Source: Ophiodon elongatus (lineage: Eukaryota; Chordata; Actinopteri; Perciformes; Hexagrammidae). From it: 64,000 nucleotides of DNA. Positions 41,300 to 56,755 of this stretch are shown one piece after another. The notes beneath the pieces are model-generated. The model ran no database searches and was not told the origin of the DNA. It worked only from the letters and a program-made list of their open reading frames with translations. The stretch is from positions 2,146,001-2,210,000 of the forward strand of contig JACSYO010002129.1 in the NCBI GenBank assembly GCA_016806645.1. Reading direction: 5' to 3'. Position 1 is the stretch's first letter, and the number at the start of each line of letters is the position of its first letter. The translations under genes were made by a program, and so were the position numbers.

Positions 41300-41430
41300 C
41301 ATTCTTTTATATAGTTTTAGGGTAACATCTGATCAGGGACAACAGATGGAAATGAGCCTTCTAGGCTAACTGGCTCATTTACAATTTCCCTGTTGATCAG
41401 AAATAAACTAATAGAATACAATAAAGAGCT
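41300..41430 (+). repeat. L2-type LINE 3' end fragment
   Basis: The motif GGGACAACAGATGGAAAT followed by GAGCC, a short gap, GGCTAACTGG and then CATTTACA and an AATAAA-containing end matches the 3' tail typical of teleost L2-like LINEs. It sits between the coro7 3' end and the pam16 first exon. Recognition is from memory of the family and was not searched. Confidence 0.45.
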
Positions 41431-41699
41431 GTTAAAATACATATTGTTTTTTTATGATGTGTAAACCTGTCTACCTGCTAGATATTTTCATACCAGCATC
41501 AAGGCAGACAAGCCTGACATGACTTTTGGTGATACTTTCAAAATATAGTGAAGTTATTAGAATAGCGGATATGATAATGTTAAGTGTTCACTCTAGCACT
41601 CTTATCAGCGAGAGCCTACTTCAGTCTTCACTGGGGACATACAGATATGTATGCAGCATAGTTCAGCTATTAGTTATTACAGAATAGTTGCAGAATATT

Positions 41700-41768
41700 T
41701 ATAAATATGTATATATATTTTTGTATATATAGATATATAGAGAGAGAGATAGAGAGATATAAAATAAG
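41700..41768 (+). promoter_or_regulatory. Candidate TATA element of the pam16 promoter inside an AT/GA-rich simple repeat
   Basis: An AT-rich/GAGA tract ends in TATAAAA at 41758-41764. A start site ~30 bases downstream would fall near 41785-41795, just after an upstream ATG at 41784 and ~165 bases before the pam16 start codon. The TATA lies in low-complexity sequence, so this is suggestive only. Confidence 0.3.
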
Positions 41769-41953
41769 CTGCAGTTGACCGCCATGCCAGCAGATGTCAG
41801 TATTAGAAAAGACGCTGCCCGCCTGCTTCATCTTGAATTCTGTGCTGTCGGCGTTTCCTTGAACTTTGACCCTGAAGTAACCTTCGTTGGTGTAGTTACA
41901 TGTGTGACAACAGAAGCCGCACACTGTCTCAAGGACCTGTGTAATATTATAAA

Positions 41954-42829
41954 ATGGTAAGAATACATTTTGTGTGTATATTGCTCAGTGACTCTTGGTA
42001 TCGTGGGCACGAGACGTTGTGTGTATGAGCTGTGTGTCATGTCGCGATGTGCTTCTCCAGCTCAGTTAACGTTACATCGGGTAGCCGCCTCCTCTTCAGG
42101 GGGACATTGTGACTTTTGGGAGAAACTAATGTTTTCAAAATGTAACGTTAAGTGAATGCATGTCCCAGTAGGACGGAGGCACAGAGTCCTCCGCTGGGAC
42201 GAAGGTGCTCCTCACATCCTCACCTGCAGACACCTCTTACCTCAACGTGACGTCAGCTTAATTGGTTTTGGACTGATGGTGGACTCTGTAACGTCACTTG
42301 TTAAAATGAAGACCACCGAGGGACCTCGACTCGCTCTCTGTTTTGGTTTCCATGACTGTCAATGTGGAATATTGCGTTGTGAGGTTAAGCTTCGCATACA
42401 TGACGTTGCATCTCATTTCCTCTGCAGGCTAAATATCTTGCGCAGATCATTGTGATGGGAGCACAGGTTGTGGGACGCGCGTTTGCTCGTGCCCTACAGC
42501 AAGAATTTGCAGGTATGATCCAAATGTATTTAATACTACTACATTCAGCTTTTTTTTTTTTTGTTATTGCAATTGCTGAGACATAAACACTGGTAGACAT
42601 ATTGTAAATTGTCTGCTTTACACTAAATTTGATATTCTAAACCACACTTTTTTTTTGCAAATAAATACACATGGTTATCGACATCAAAAACACCTGTGTG
42701 TATCGTTTGCTCAACACTGCCAATAAAATACCACTCTCATCAATCACCTGCACCCGGAATGCACCTGTGAAAACACCTGGAACCAATTAGATCACTTAAT
42801 CAGAGCTTGAACAGGATTCAGGTGTGCTC

Positions 42830-42866
<37 letters not shown>

Positions 42867-44632
42867 GTTTGCCTTTAATTGACAGATTCACATTAATTTA
42901 TGTTGTCTACTGAACTGAAGTTGTTTGTGTTTCTCTCGCAGCCAGTCAAGCAGCAGCGCAGGCCAGGAACAGTGCCGGTCAGCACTCTGCTGCAGCCTCC
43001 AGCATCACTGGGATGAGCCTGCAAGAGGCGCAACAAATCCTCAATATCTCCACACTCACCCCTGAGGAGATTCAGAAGGTGCAAACACACTCTCTGTCTC
43101 CTTAGAGTTGTGTAACTAACAAAGTGTTGGTACTAAGCTACAGAGCCATCAAGCCTTTTAGCAATGTAGTATTTACCCGGTCATTACAGATTGTCTAGCC
43201 ATATCAATCTGTTTCACGTTTACAGGATTTCCCTTCATTGTAGCATGCATGTGCTACAGTGCCCCATAACGTGTTGCTCTGTCAGTATGAGTGGAAACAT
43301 CATTAGTCACAACTGATTTAGACAGAGCCCTAGCATCTTTGTAATATAAAAAATGTTCCCAACTTAAAATCTACCTTTTTGAGATGAAACACTCAATCCC
43401 ATTTGCACTTAGAAGATGGCCTGGTCATAGAATATTGTTATGGTTAGTCATATCTTTTCAAACTGATGGCTAAACACACAGATTCTGTGTAACAGATCTA
43501 CAAAGTACATATCCAAGATGAGTTAACATCAGGAACACAGTTTTAATAATCATGGTTTATTTTCTTAGTTTATTTTGACCATTCATCAACATTATTAAAT
43601 GTTTCTTTACCTTATGTTGTAACAATGATCAGGAAATGGGTCAACGAGTGTCTTTGCTGCTGTTCTGAATATAAATGTTTATCTCTTCCAGAACTACGAG
43701 CACCTTTTTAAAGTCAATGACAAGACGGTGGGCGGTTCATTTTACCTCCAATCAAAAGTAAGTATTCTGTTTCTTAGAATGCCACACAATGATTTTCAAA
43801 TGTGTTGTAGAGTGGACAGTTATGACAATTTATCATTTAGAGGAGAACCGACTATGACCCTATTGCCCACTATAGTAATTGTGTTCAGCTCACTAAAATA
43901 CTAAAACAGCATCGGATCATAAAAACAAATATGGTATCCAGAAACCATCAAACCAAATGATTTAAAACATGGCTTAAGACATCAAAAGGATAGTTTGGAT
44001 TTGTGTGAAGTGGGGTTGTATGAGGTACTTATAAGCAGACAGGTGTACCGGCACACGAGCAGAGTAATTTACTGCTGTGGACGGAGACAGGAGCTAAAGG
44101 TATTTTAACCACCTGAAAAAGACGAAACAAATCTATCAATTTATGTGTAAGCTATATTAAGAATATTTTTGCAGCATTATCTTGCCGTCAGACAGGCTTT
44201 TACGACGGGGAACTAAAGCAGTTATAACCATCTATGCTCTCTTCAAAGCCACAAGACTCCAGTCACACAAACAGTCATTTTACTTAACAGAACGCAGCAG
44301 TGGACGGTCTACCGCTGCCTCTGTTTACTCTTATGGCTCTGAGAGCATAGATAATGGCTTCCATCCCCCATTGGAAAGACCTGTCTGACTTTAAGGTAAA
44401 GTAGTGAAAATATTAGAAAAATAGCACTTAAACTGATAATACGCTTCAGCTGCTGCCACTGTCCTCAGCAGCACATTGCTTTGTTCCCATGACGGCACTC
44501 CTGACCACCGTCTACTGACGGAGGCATAACACTGACTATGGAGAAGTGGATAAGAACCTCATACAACCCCACTTCTAAAAGTCCAAACCGTCTCTTTAAC
44601 ACATCAAATGTTGTGTTGTAAGATTTTCACCT

Positions 44633-44667
<35 letters not shown>

Positions 44668-45157
44668 GCCAATAGCACCTTATAGTGCTTCTGGAGTTTT
44701 AAGGTGAAACCTTATTTGTTTTGCAGACCATGCCAACTTTCTAACTCGTTTACATGTAAGCCTGCAGTCCAGCTGACCAAACCATAAGAAGCTGAATGTT
44801 GGCACAGTTTTGTAAACTATTTTTAAAATTGACTGACACTGTCCGAGTCTCCTAAGAAGATTTAATGGTTAACACCTTTTTGCAGTTTTAACAAATTGAC
44901 TATCACAACTCTGTTTTCAAAAGAAAATTGATGACACAAATGTAATTAATTATGATTCATGTGAATCAGTTTGTGTGGGAGGAATCCACTATTTGAACTG
45001 TGTTGTTTGAAATTATGATGTTACTGTTTTTATCTCTCGCTCACATTCGGTCATTGTTATTGTTGGTTGTGTGCAGGTGGTGCGGGCTAAAGAGCGTCTA
45101 GATGAGGAACTAAGTATTCAGACACCAGAAAAGCCGCAGCAGAAAACGGAAACATGA
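41954..45157 (+). CDS. pam16: Pam16/Magmas, regulatory J-like subunit of the TIM23 import motor
   Basis: Inner-membrane/matrix protein that pairs with the J-protein Pam18/DNAJC19 and restrains its stimulation of mtHsp70 during presequence import. Coding exons: 41954-41956 (ATG only, then a GTAAGA donor), 42428-42512, 42942-43078, 43692-43757, 45077-45157 (TGA at 45155-45157). They join in phase to 123 residues; human has 125. Visible: N-terminal hydrophobic segment AKYLAQIIVMGAQVVGRAF; J-like domain ~57-115 with QEAQQILN, YEHLFKVNDK and SFYLQSKVVRAKERLDEEL. The HPD triad of true J proteins is replaced by Asp85-Lys86-Thr87, the hallmark of the family. The start was chosen because the conserved AKYLAQ begins exactly at the exon 2 acceptor, and the only strong donor preceded by ATG upstream is at 41957. 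Exon 1 is otherwise 5'UTR (~41785-41953). Confidence 0.96.
42833..42862 (+). repeat. (GA)n microsatellite in pam16 intron 2
   Basis: About 30 bases of pure GA, ~80 bases before the exon 3 acceptor (42941). Confidence 0.9.
43987..44600. mobile_element. 614-bp MITE with terminal inverted repeats in pam16 intron 4
   Basis: The left end contains GAAGTGGGGTTGTATGAGG and the right end its reverse complement CCTCATACAACCCCACTTC, with similarity extending outwards (AGTTTGGA / TCCAAACC). An exact 8-bp direct repeat ACATCAAA flanks it (43979-43986 and 44601-44608). There is no transposase frame. It resembles a repeat common in teleosts; an 8-bp duplication fits the hAT superfamily. Confidence 0.8.
44634..44663 (+). 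repeat. Poly(T) tract of ~30 bases
   Basis: Homopolymer in pam16 intron 4, ~30 bases outside the MITE. It could be the tail of a minus-oriented retroelement or a slippage product. The length is likely to be assembly-sensitive. Confidence 0.85.
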
Positions 45158-45235
45158 AATTATGCTCGCCCTTTCTTTCCTCTCCCCATCCTCTGTAAAT
45201 TATAACCCAATAAAAGCCTTCTCCTTTTCTCTAGT
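45158..45235 (+). other. pam16: pam16 3' untranslated region
   Basis: Short 3'UTR between the stop codon and the expected cleavage site ~20 bases after the AATAAA at 45209. A T-rich/GT-rich element (TTGACTTTGTGTCATTTTGTG) follows. Confidence 0.75.
45209..45214 (+). terminator. pam16 polyadenylation signal
   Basis: AATAAA 52 bases after the pam16 stop, followed by a GT-rich downstream element at ~45240-45262. Confidence 0.75.
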
Positions 45236-46376
45236 CTTGACTTTGTGTCATTTTGTGGGTAATGGATGTTATTTTAAGAAAGGTAAGCACAAACAATAAA
45301 ATATGGGCTTTATTTTTTTAGATGAGTCATATGTAGACTTGGTATTTAAGGTTTGAAATGACCTAAACCCACAAAGAAACTCTTTTATTTATGTCTCCGT
45401 TTCAGGTCCTGTGGATTTGAATAGCCCAAATGCTGAATACAGTTCATGAAACTGCAGCATGTTGACTATTAATCAGGATTATATGATTGTTTTTATTCCG
45501 TTGAAGTTTGATGGCAGCATCAAGTGTGCACATGTTGGTCTGAAGGGGCAGAATCACATTTACCTGGATGATGTATTTGCACATTTCCATAAGAAGCAAA
45601 TTATATTTTTGAAACAAATGAATACACAAGTATCAAATACAACTTTATTAAACATTTTTCTTTTCATTGACATTATCATCAATATCGTAATAAAATTCCT
45701 CTAAAACAGGAGAACACCGCTATGTTGTACCAATTTGAGACTTTTACAACTCTAAAATTCTGCATGTTCAACCACAGAACATGATGCCAGGAAAAATATA
45801 TTTTCATATAATCATTTTTTTTCATATAGTGTATAGCTTCTTTATTTTACCTATAATAAAAAGGCACTTGGAAAAATTAAAATACTGACAATATCTCACA
45901 AATGTGCAAAAAACATAACTTGGAACAGGCCTTGCGTGGCCCTAGTCTTATCATCAACCCTTTGTGCAACACTGTGGCACTTCGGTCAATGGCACCCCTT
46001 TACAATGACACTGACCTAGCTTGCTAAAACAAATTCTGTGCCCTGGATTTCAGTTCCACCTTTCATAGCTTTAAGTGAGGGTTACTTTAAAATCTCCAGG
46101 AGCAAGTACCACTTTTATACTGTCAAAAAAAAAAACAAGACATCAAATTCAGACATTTTAACGACTGAGGATGATTTTTACAATTATTGTTGGTTCTCAA
46201 AACAACGGCTGAATAACGCTGTACACTGAGAAGGGATGTGGCAACATCCCCGTATCTACACACGTTATGAGGGGAACAAAAGTGCAGTTCATTACAGACT
46301 GAGCTCAAAGGGTTAATGGATCATACAGCTTATTTGATATTGAAAAGATGTGGACCCTGTGAGGGTCCGTGTCATA

Positions 46377-46418
46377 TTATTCAGCTTTCTGCCGCCTCTT
46401 TCTGTCCCTGGCTTCGAT
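46377..46418 (-). CDS. Candidate orphan terminal coding exon (unassigned)
   Basis: On the minus strand a ~35-base pyrimidine-rich tract (CTCTCCTCCTCGCTGTCTGT...CTCCTCTGCAG) precedes 46418. After it the frame reads IEARDRKRRQKAE and stops at 46377-46379. The acceptor is as good as those of glis2. No upstream exon of the same gene was recognised between here and glis2, and the peptide does not match a family I can name, so it may be a chance motif in the glis2 3' region or an alternative 3' end. Confidence 0.2.
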   Translation of the reverse strand: MEARDRKRRQKAE

Positions 46419-47433
46419 CTGCAGAGGAGGGACGGACAGACAGCGAGGAGGAGAGCCGCCGCATCTGTGGGTTTCACTGTTGCCACGGAAACCATGTCTA
46501 GCCTACTTAACACCTGTTTCTCATGACATCACATGCCAGGGTTGTCCACTCACAACGAGAGATTCACTTAAATGCCCAGCCTGAACGCAGAGACAGGCTG
46601 CTGATGTGTGTGTGCGTGCGTGTTTGTATGTGTTTGAGAAGGGGTGTCTAAAATAACGATGACTAAGAATCACTGAAGCAGAAACAAAAGGTATGCATCT
46701 CTGCTGTGAATCCTCACAGGCCTGTGGGAGGCCCGACACAGAGCTCGACCTCAAACAGGAAGGGTTATATTTGTTTTTGTTTACTGTGAACGCGGCTTGT
46801 TAGTCTGCCTGTTTTCCCCAGCTCTGGTAAAATGCTTTGTGGCCGGAAGGTGGGGGAGTGGAGCCTTTTGGGTTGAATCTATAAAAAAAAAATAAGGAAA
46901 AAAAACACCCAGAGGGCAGACAGAGTTCAGTGGCCTAGTTTTCTGCAGGCTGGTATGCCTGTGAGTTGCTGCCACATTGGGCACAGCACAACCAGTGACT
47001 TCAGAGCTGAGAGGGCCGTTTGCTGGGTAGGTGACCAGATGGAGGGCGGCTGCACGGAACAGCTATCCTCTGCCTCTTCTCCTCTGCTGGCACATAGCCT
47101 CTCCCCTCATCTCTTCCTTTCCCTTGTCCATTCATTCAGCCAATCCTGTCCCTGTTTGCTCTCATGCTTTCCCAGCGCAGCCCGCCATTTCACAGTCGGA
47201 TGTTATTTCTCTATGGACTCCCTTTATCTGCTGGTGGAAATTAAAAGTCAGAACAAAGGAAGCAGAGTTTGCAGATCTAATTTAGCCCCGAAGATAATTT
47301 TGTTAGGACACTTAATACACATAGTATTTTATGCCTACACCATCTCTAAATGATCCCTTAATGTGATTGTCATGGAGGAATGTGATGTCATTTGGTCTAC
47401 TAGATATATATTTTCTTATTTCTCCCCCTAGAG

Positions 47434-48187
47434 CAGTGGTCTCCAACCTTTGTGGCTTGTGGGCACTTAAATGAAGCAATATCATCCCCTTGTCACGGCC
47501 TAAGTTTACACATATTGTTGTGAGCAGTTCAACCAAAGAGATTTCTCTTTCCCACATTATGGTCACCATATTCCGTATTTCACATAAAAAACAAGTGTAA
47601 GAGTCTACAGCCGTTCTATCAGCTTTGTGCGGCTGCACTTGGGCACAGTTGTGTTTAAAAGCTAACATCAGAAGTTTAAAATGCTCACAGAGACAATGTA
47701 GCATGCTGATGTTCGGCAGGTACAATTTACTGGGCTCACCGTCTCATTTTAGCGTATTGGCATGCTAATATTCGCTAATTAGCACTAAACTAAGTGCAGC
47801 TGAGGCTGTTAATGTCATTAGTTTTGTGGGATTTTAGTCATAAACTTAAGTATGGGGCAAACTGAAATTTTGACCCTGTGATGTTACTATGAAAAGTCGG
47901 GGAGTCACCAAAGTCATTAGGATTCATCCTCTGGAAACATGAATGTCTGTACAAAATCCAACGGTTATTTAGATATTTCAGTCCGGACCAACAGGGTGGA
48001 CCGACCATCCATGCCATCCATTGAGCCACATTACCAGCATAGCTTAAAAGCAAAAACTAAAAGGTGGAAGTCTGAAAAATAATAAACAACTTTTGTGTAA
48101 AAGAAGCCTTTTCCTCTTTCTGATACTAAATGTAATCACCATATGACCCTTCAGATTTATCTCAAAGCCCCAGGTTGGGAACCACTG
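47434..48187. mobile_element. hAT-like MITE, 754 bp, with terminal inverted repeats and 8-bp target duplication
   Basis: The left terminus CAGTGGTCTCCAACC pairs with the right terminus GGTTGGGAACCACTG (inverted, two differences). It is flanked by CCCTAGAG (47426-47433) and CCCTCAAG (48188-48195), a 6/8 match. These termini are typical of hAT/Charlie-like elements. There is no transposase frame; internal AT-rich GCATGCTAATATTCGCTAAT is seen. A diverged relative in opposite orientation lies near 28330-28610. Confidence 0.75.
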
Positions 48188-48644
48188 CCCTCAAGGACCC
48201 CCCCCCCCCCACCCCAAACCTCTCCGTCTCGTCTTCTCCTCTGCCCCTTAAGACACCCATCCTCGGCAGCAGAAAGCTGAGTGCAGAGCAGCCGTCACAG
48301 AACACAACAAGCAACTTCAACATCAGAAAAAAATGTCTCGTCTGAACAGCAAAAAAACAAAACAATGACAACAATACAAAAACAGCCACAACTGATTATT
48401 TCTAAGACTGGGCGATGAAAAAGTAAGACCACCAACATAATCAGAGACGGAGGAGTGAAAAAAGGAGGAGGGTAGTGTGTGACAGTCTCTTGAGGGAATG
48501 TTCCCGGTGTTGTGGCGATCCTCTCCTGCTCCCCGTACCTCTCCGCTGTGGAGACGGCAGTCGACACTGTACATGCATTAGCACTGAGCAGGCCTGGAAT
48601 GACTCCACGGCAAAATAGACCCTTGCAGAAAAAAGAGCAATCTA

Positions 48645-48666
48645 TTTTTTTTTTTTTTTTTTTTTT
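48645..48666 (+). repeat. Poly(T) tract
   Basis: About 22 T; reads as poly(A) on the glis2 sense strand. Confidence 0.85.
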
Positions 48667-50242
48667 GAAAAGAACCATCACTTGGCAGTAACATTTTGTA
48701 AAACATTTTGTAAGGAATATAGTACGTGGTAAGTGCGTGTAGACTGCTTAATCAGACCGTGAGAAAAGTTTTCCCAGACGTCAAATGAGTCTTTTGTTTT
48801 TGCCCCTTTGGACAGAGTAAAATGAGGCAGTTTGCAATAGTGTGGCTTCCTAGTCAGTCCAGCTGTATGTGGCATTGAGTGCATCACATCCCCCTCTGTG
48901 GCACAATACGTACGTCCCTCTTTCCGCTCTCCAGGTATTTTTGGCACAGCATGGGACTTGTTGGACTTGGGGCAAAACTTCAACCGACAAGGCTAAGTTG
49001 GGCTTTCGACTGGACGACCACCTGTTTTTCACAGCTGGCTTTAGGTCGGGTCACTTTTTAAAAAACAAGAAACTAGTGTTTATCACCACAGTGGCCCTTT
49101 CATACACAAACTGGCCGTGTTGATTCAATTACGGGAAAGCAGCTGGACAATCCAGAAGTGAAAACAGTGCGAGTTCTGTAAATGGAGAGCGGGACGCTGT
49201 GTATCGAGGTCCTACCAGAGGGGGGAGCCAGACACACTGGTGGTTTACACTACACATATCACTTGTGTAAAAGAGTAAGTGATGATTGGTCATTGTCAGG
49301 TGATGCAACACCGTCTGTCTGTGTTAAGTCTTCAGTTCGCTCTGTGCCCTAAAAGCCCCTAGTCTGCACACATTCTGGTGGACTAGGCTGGTCCATCTTG
49401 GTCACCCTCCCCAAACAAGGGACAGATTGTCAAAAGTGCTCTCTCCCAGTTCATGTTACACTGAGGGAGCTGAGAGGTTAGCAGCAGTTTTGAGGTTTCA
49501 GTACGATAACCAGTTGACACTATTAAGTGCTGTGTTTAATTGAACTGTCTCAGAGCTGAAACTGCAAATCCCAGACAGTTTGAGTTCACTTGCTTTGGTT
49601 TGGCAAGCCTGTCTGAATCATATTAATCACAGCAGCCTGTGAAAAATAGGTCATAACTTCAAAATCAAGTGTGGAGAATCGTCCTATTACGTGCAAGTTT
49701 GCCTAACTGAGTGCGTCATTCAGTTACATGGTATATCTATCTCACTGCTAGGCTGGAGGCACACTGTCTATGTAGTACAGTTATATAAATACTTATCAAT
49801 GAATCAGGACTTTTGTAAGAACACAGAGCACTAAGACTGTCACATCAAGGAAACAGGAATGAATAAAGAATAAAATACAAAATAAGAGAGCAAAGAGGAG
49901 CCCATTTTCGGGCCTTGTGATAGAAATACAGAGCCATATATGGTACTGAACAGAGTTCTTGGGCCCCAAGTTTAGTTTCCCATCAATACAAGAGGCTTGC
50001 GTTGTGTACTTATTTCTTGTGAGGTGCAGTGTTATCTATTGTTTTGCTGATTGAGGGTTTGATGAGTTTCAACAGTTTTTCTCTGTTTTCAACCTCTCTG
50101 AAATGCATTGCCTGGAATTGATTGTGCGAGCCAGTCTCCATCACCTTTGACCGCCTGTACCCCCAACTATGGCGCTCACTCTCCCATCCCGACCCCCTGA
50201 GCTCTTCTGGAATGTGTGTGTGTGTATGCATGTATGTGTGTA

Positions 50243-53967
<3,725 letters not shown>

Positions 53968-53991
53968 GACCACAAAGCGCTGACCTCCCAC
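53968..53991 (-). other. glis2: glis2 5'UTR portion of the first coding exon
   Basis: Twenty-four bases between a splice acceptor (minus-strand GTTTGTGCAG ending at 53992) and the start codon. This shows that at least one upstream non-coding exon exists. Confidence 0.75.
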
Positions 53992-54246
53992 CTGCACAAA
54001 CAGCCACACAGGGGCAGAGTTAGGCCGAGTGGGACCAATGAAGGACAGCTTGGTTTTCATATAACCACACACACAACGAAGTGCTGCATTCCGATGTGAG
54101 ACAGTGAAAGACCATCACACCTGCAATATTTCCCACGTGAATGTTGTTGAAGGTTTCTCACACTCACACTGGTTAAGAAATACTCTCCAACCATGGTAAA
54201 CTGACCACAATTGTAAACTGAAACACTGAGTAAGCCAAAGAAAAAA

Positions 54247-54248
<2 letters not shown>

Positions 54249-54278
<30 letters not shown>
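54249..54278 (+). repeat. (CA)n microsatellite
   Basis: About 30 bases of CA upstream (in transcript sense) of the glis2 coding start. Confidence 0.95.
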
Positions 54279-54280
<2 letters not shown>

Positions 54281-54888
54281 GATCTGAGCGACCCCCTCCT
54301 CTTCTTCCATGCTGACCTTTACTCACACACTCTTCCTGAGGAATTTCTACAATCCAATCCAGATGGTCACCCTCACCGCCGGCTCTGCTTCAGCCCACCC
54401 CTCAACCAGTCACCGGCTCTTGCATTTTGTCACATCACCCCCACCCCAGCCCCCACATTGTGCACCTTCAGACCCCATGGACCTTTGAGACCCACCAGCG
54501 ACCCCCCCCCCACCCCCCAAACCCCCCCCTCCGGGGCCTTCAAGTCCAGCTGCACCTACTCCGTCCACCTCCTGCCTTCTCTAAACACACTGACCTCTGG
54601 ACCCAGCCTGAGGGTTGTGAGCAGGAAGCTTCATCTAACTGTCATCTTGAGTCTTAGTTGTAGTCTTCCTCTGCCACCAGATTGAGCCAGCGTCCCTGTG
54701 TTGTACCATGCAATGGAGTACAGACATTCCTTTTAACTTAAATGTAAACAAATGCTGAGTCTACTCCTCTTCATCCAGCGTGTACTGCTCCACACATTTA
54801 GGCTGTGCTAGTACAGTACTGCTGGTTTAAAGCCAAGCTCTCTATTCAACACAATGTGTTAGGGTTCACTGCTCCTTCTCCCCGGCCT

Positions 54889-54890
<2 letters not shown>

Positions 54891-54934
<44 letters not shown>
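54891..54934 (+). repeat. (CA)n microsatellite
   Basis: About 44 bases of CA; a shorter one follows at 55041-55061. Confidence 0.95.
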
Positions 54935-54935
<1 letters not shown>

Positions 54936-55276
54936 CTCCTCAAAGCATATTTCCGTCGACACACAGTTGCAGGGTGTCCTTTATTTCTGCTGGAGTTCAT
55001 GTAGGGCAGCTCCCAGTGTGCATGTTGAGTGTAGATACAAACACACACACACACACACACAAGCAATTAATCAAACTGTAATTTCAACAAATTCACCCCC
55101 TTCTTCCTCCCTCTCTCTCTCTCTCACACATGCCGACACACTCACAGAAGCCACGGTTGGTAGTGAATGGTGGGCTTTGAGAGCGACTGGCCAGGGGCCA
55201 CATGAGAAGCCCTTGTGTCTGGGAGGCACGGAGCAAAGAGGTCACCAGGTTCACCAGTCCAACGAGGGATGGCCAC

Positions 55277-55279
<3 letters not shown>

Positions 55280-55322
<43 letters not shown>
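55280..55322 (+). repeat. (CA)n microsatellite
   Basis: About 43 bases of CA. Confidence 0.95.
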
Positions 55323-55323
<1 letters not shown>

Positions 55324-56755
55324 AGAGGGAGAAGCCTCAATCAGCCATAGATAAGAGGATGATGATACACACACGTACTGATGCAAACAGAGGAACATAC
55401 TGTATGAACATGCACACAGGGCAGCATTATGGCTTTATCAGTGAGATATTTCTGTTTTGACATACATATATGTATACATGTATGTTTCCACACGCACATA
55501 GAGAATCATATTAGGCAAAATTCCCTTTGGATTTTATCTGATTATAAACCCCATTAGGCTGGCACATGACCCACCGGTTCATCTTGATCTTGACTTCAAG
55601 TTTCTTAGATTGCTCAAAAGAGGGATCTCAGTATGGAATGGAGCATTGATGAGAGCAGCCAATAACTAAAAATGGGAATTCATCCTTATGATCATCCTTA
55701 TGACATTTAACAGCTACAGTAAGGTTTTGTCTCTTGGGGGTGTATGTGTCCCTTTTTCACTGTCTAATAATGTCTCCATCATCCTTGACTTTGCTAAATG
55801 TATCCATTATACCCTGACACATGCTTAATTTATTATTATTAGCTCCATCAGTTAAACCCAGGACAATTGTGTAATGATAAAAGTGTATTACTGGCTGTTG
55901 CTCTAATTATAATTTTGACCAAAGAGAGTTTGTTATGTGGGCAAGCACTGCCATTAGCTGTGAAAATAAACATCTTTAGATCAGTCAGAGCGGATATGAT
56001 CCTCATTTAGAACAAGCTGCGGTTGATACCACATCTCTGTCTCTCTCTCTCTCTGGATTGGGTGCATATGACTAACTTACTGTAACTCCTACCACACAGC
56101 CTGCCAAGACTTTTGGCTTTTTTGTTTGGCCAAAGTAGCATAAAATCGGCTGTCATCCACTTTAATCGAGTAAAAGCTCTTACCCTGAGACCGAGAATCA
56201 GCTTAACCTTTCTATAAATCCTACTCCTATCAGCTGCAGGGACAAACAGAAAACTGGCCGCGCTATAATCAAGGCTGTAAAACACGATGAGAAACGGATA
56301 TGGAACTTTTTGATCCATATAAATGTGGAATATAAATCCTTTTGGCACCTCAAATGTGATCAACATGTGATCCTACAGCTCTCACTGTGTGACCAGCAGA
56401 GAGACACTGCAGGGGTCTCCACACACAAAAGCTCTTCTCAGGCGGCGGCTCCACGTGCAAACCATTACTAAACCTCCATAATAGAATGTATAGCCAATTT
56501 ATTAAACATGTGTCCTTTCCCCGTTATAATGAAGAGCATTGTTGGTATCATTCAGCCTGTTGCATGTTGTAGAAGGAGAAAGGTCAGTGTACATTTGCAG
56601 TGAGCTGTAATAGAGTATACATTTTAGCCAGTTAAATAACTATGTGTGTTATGTGTGTAAATAGTTCAGTTGATTCAAAAGCAGTGAACCTGCTGCTAGT
56701 ATTTTACTTAATGAGGTTACATTGTATTTCTACTGACCTGTTCACTTCAACATAT

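Larger units (their letters stand above)
45640..50242 (-). other. glis2 3'UTR and downstream flank (boundary unknown)
   Basis: Between the pam16 poly(A) site and the glis2 stop codon no coding exon was recognised apart from one orphan candidate at 46377-46418. Minus-strand poly(A) hexamers (TTTATT on plus) occur at 45644-45649 and 45841-45846, so a very long glis2 3'UTR of over 4 kb is possible; a shorter one is equally compatible. It contains a hAT-like MITE (47434-48187), C-rich (48199-48210) and poly(T) (48645-48666) tracts. Confidence 0.35.
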
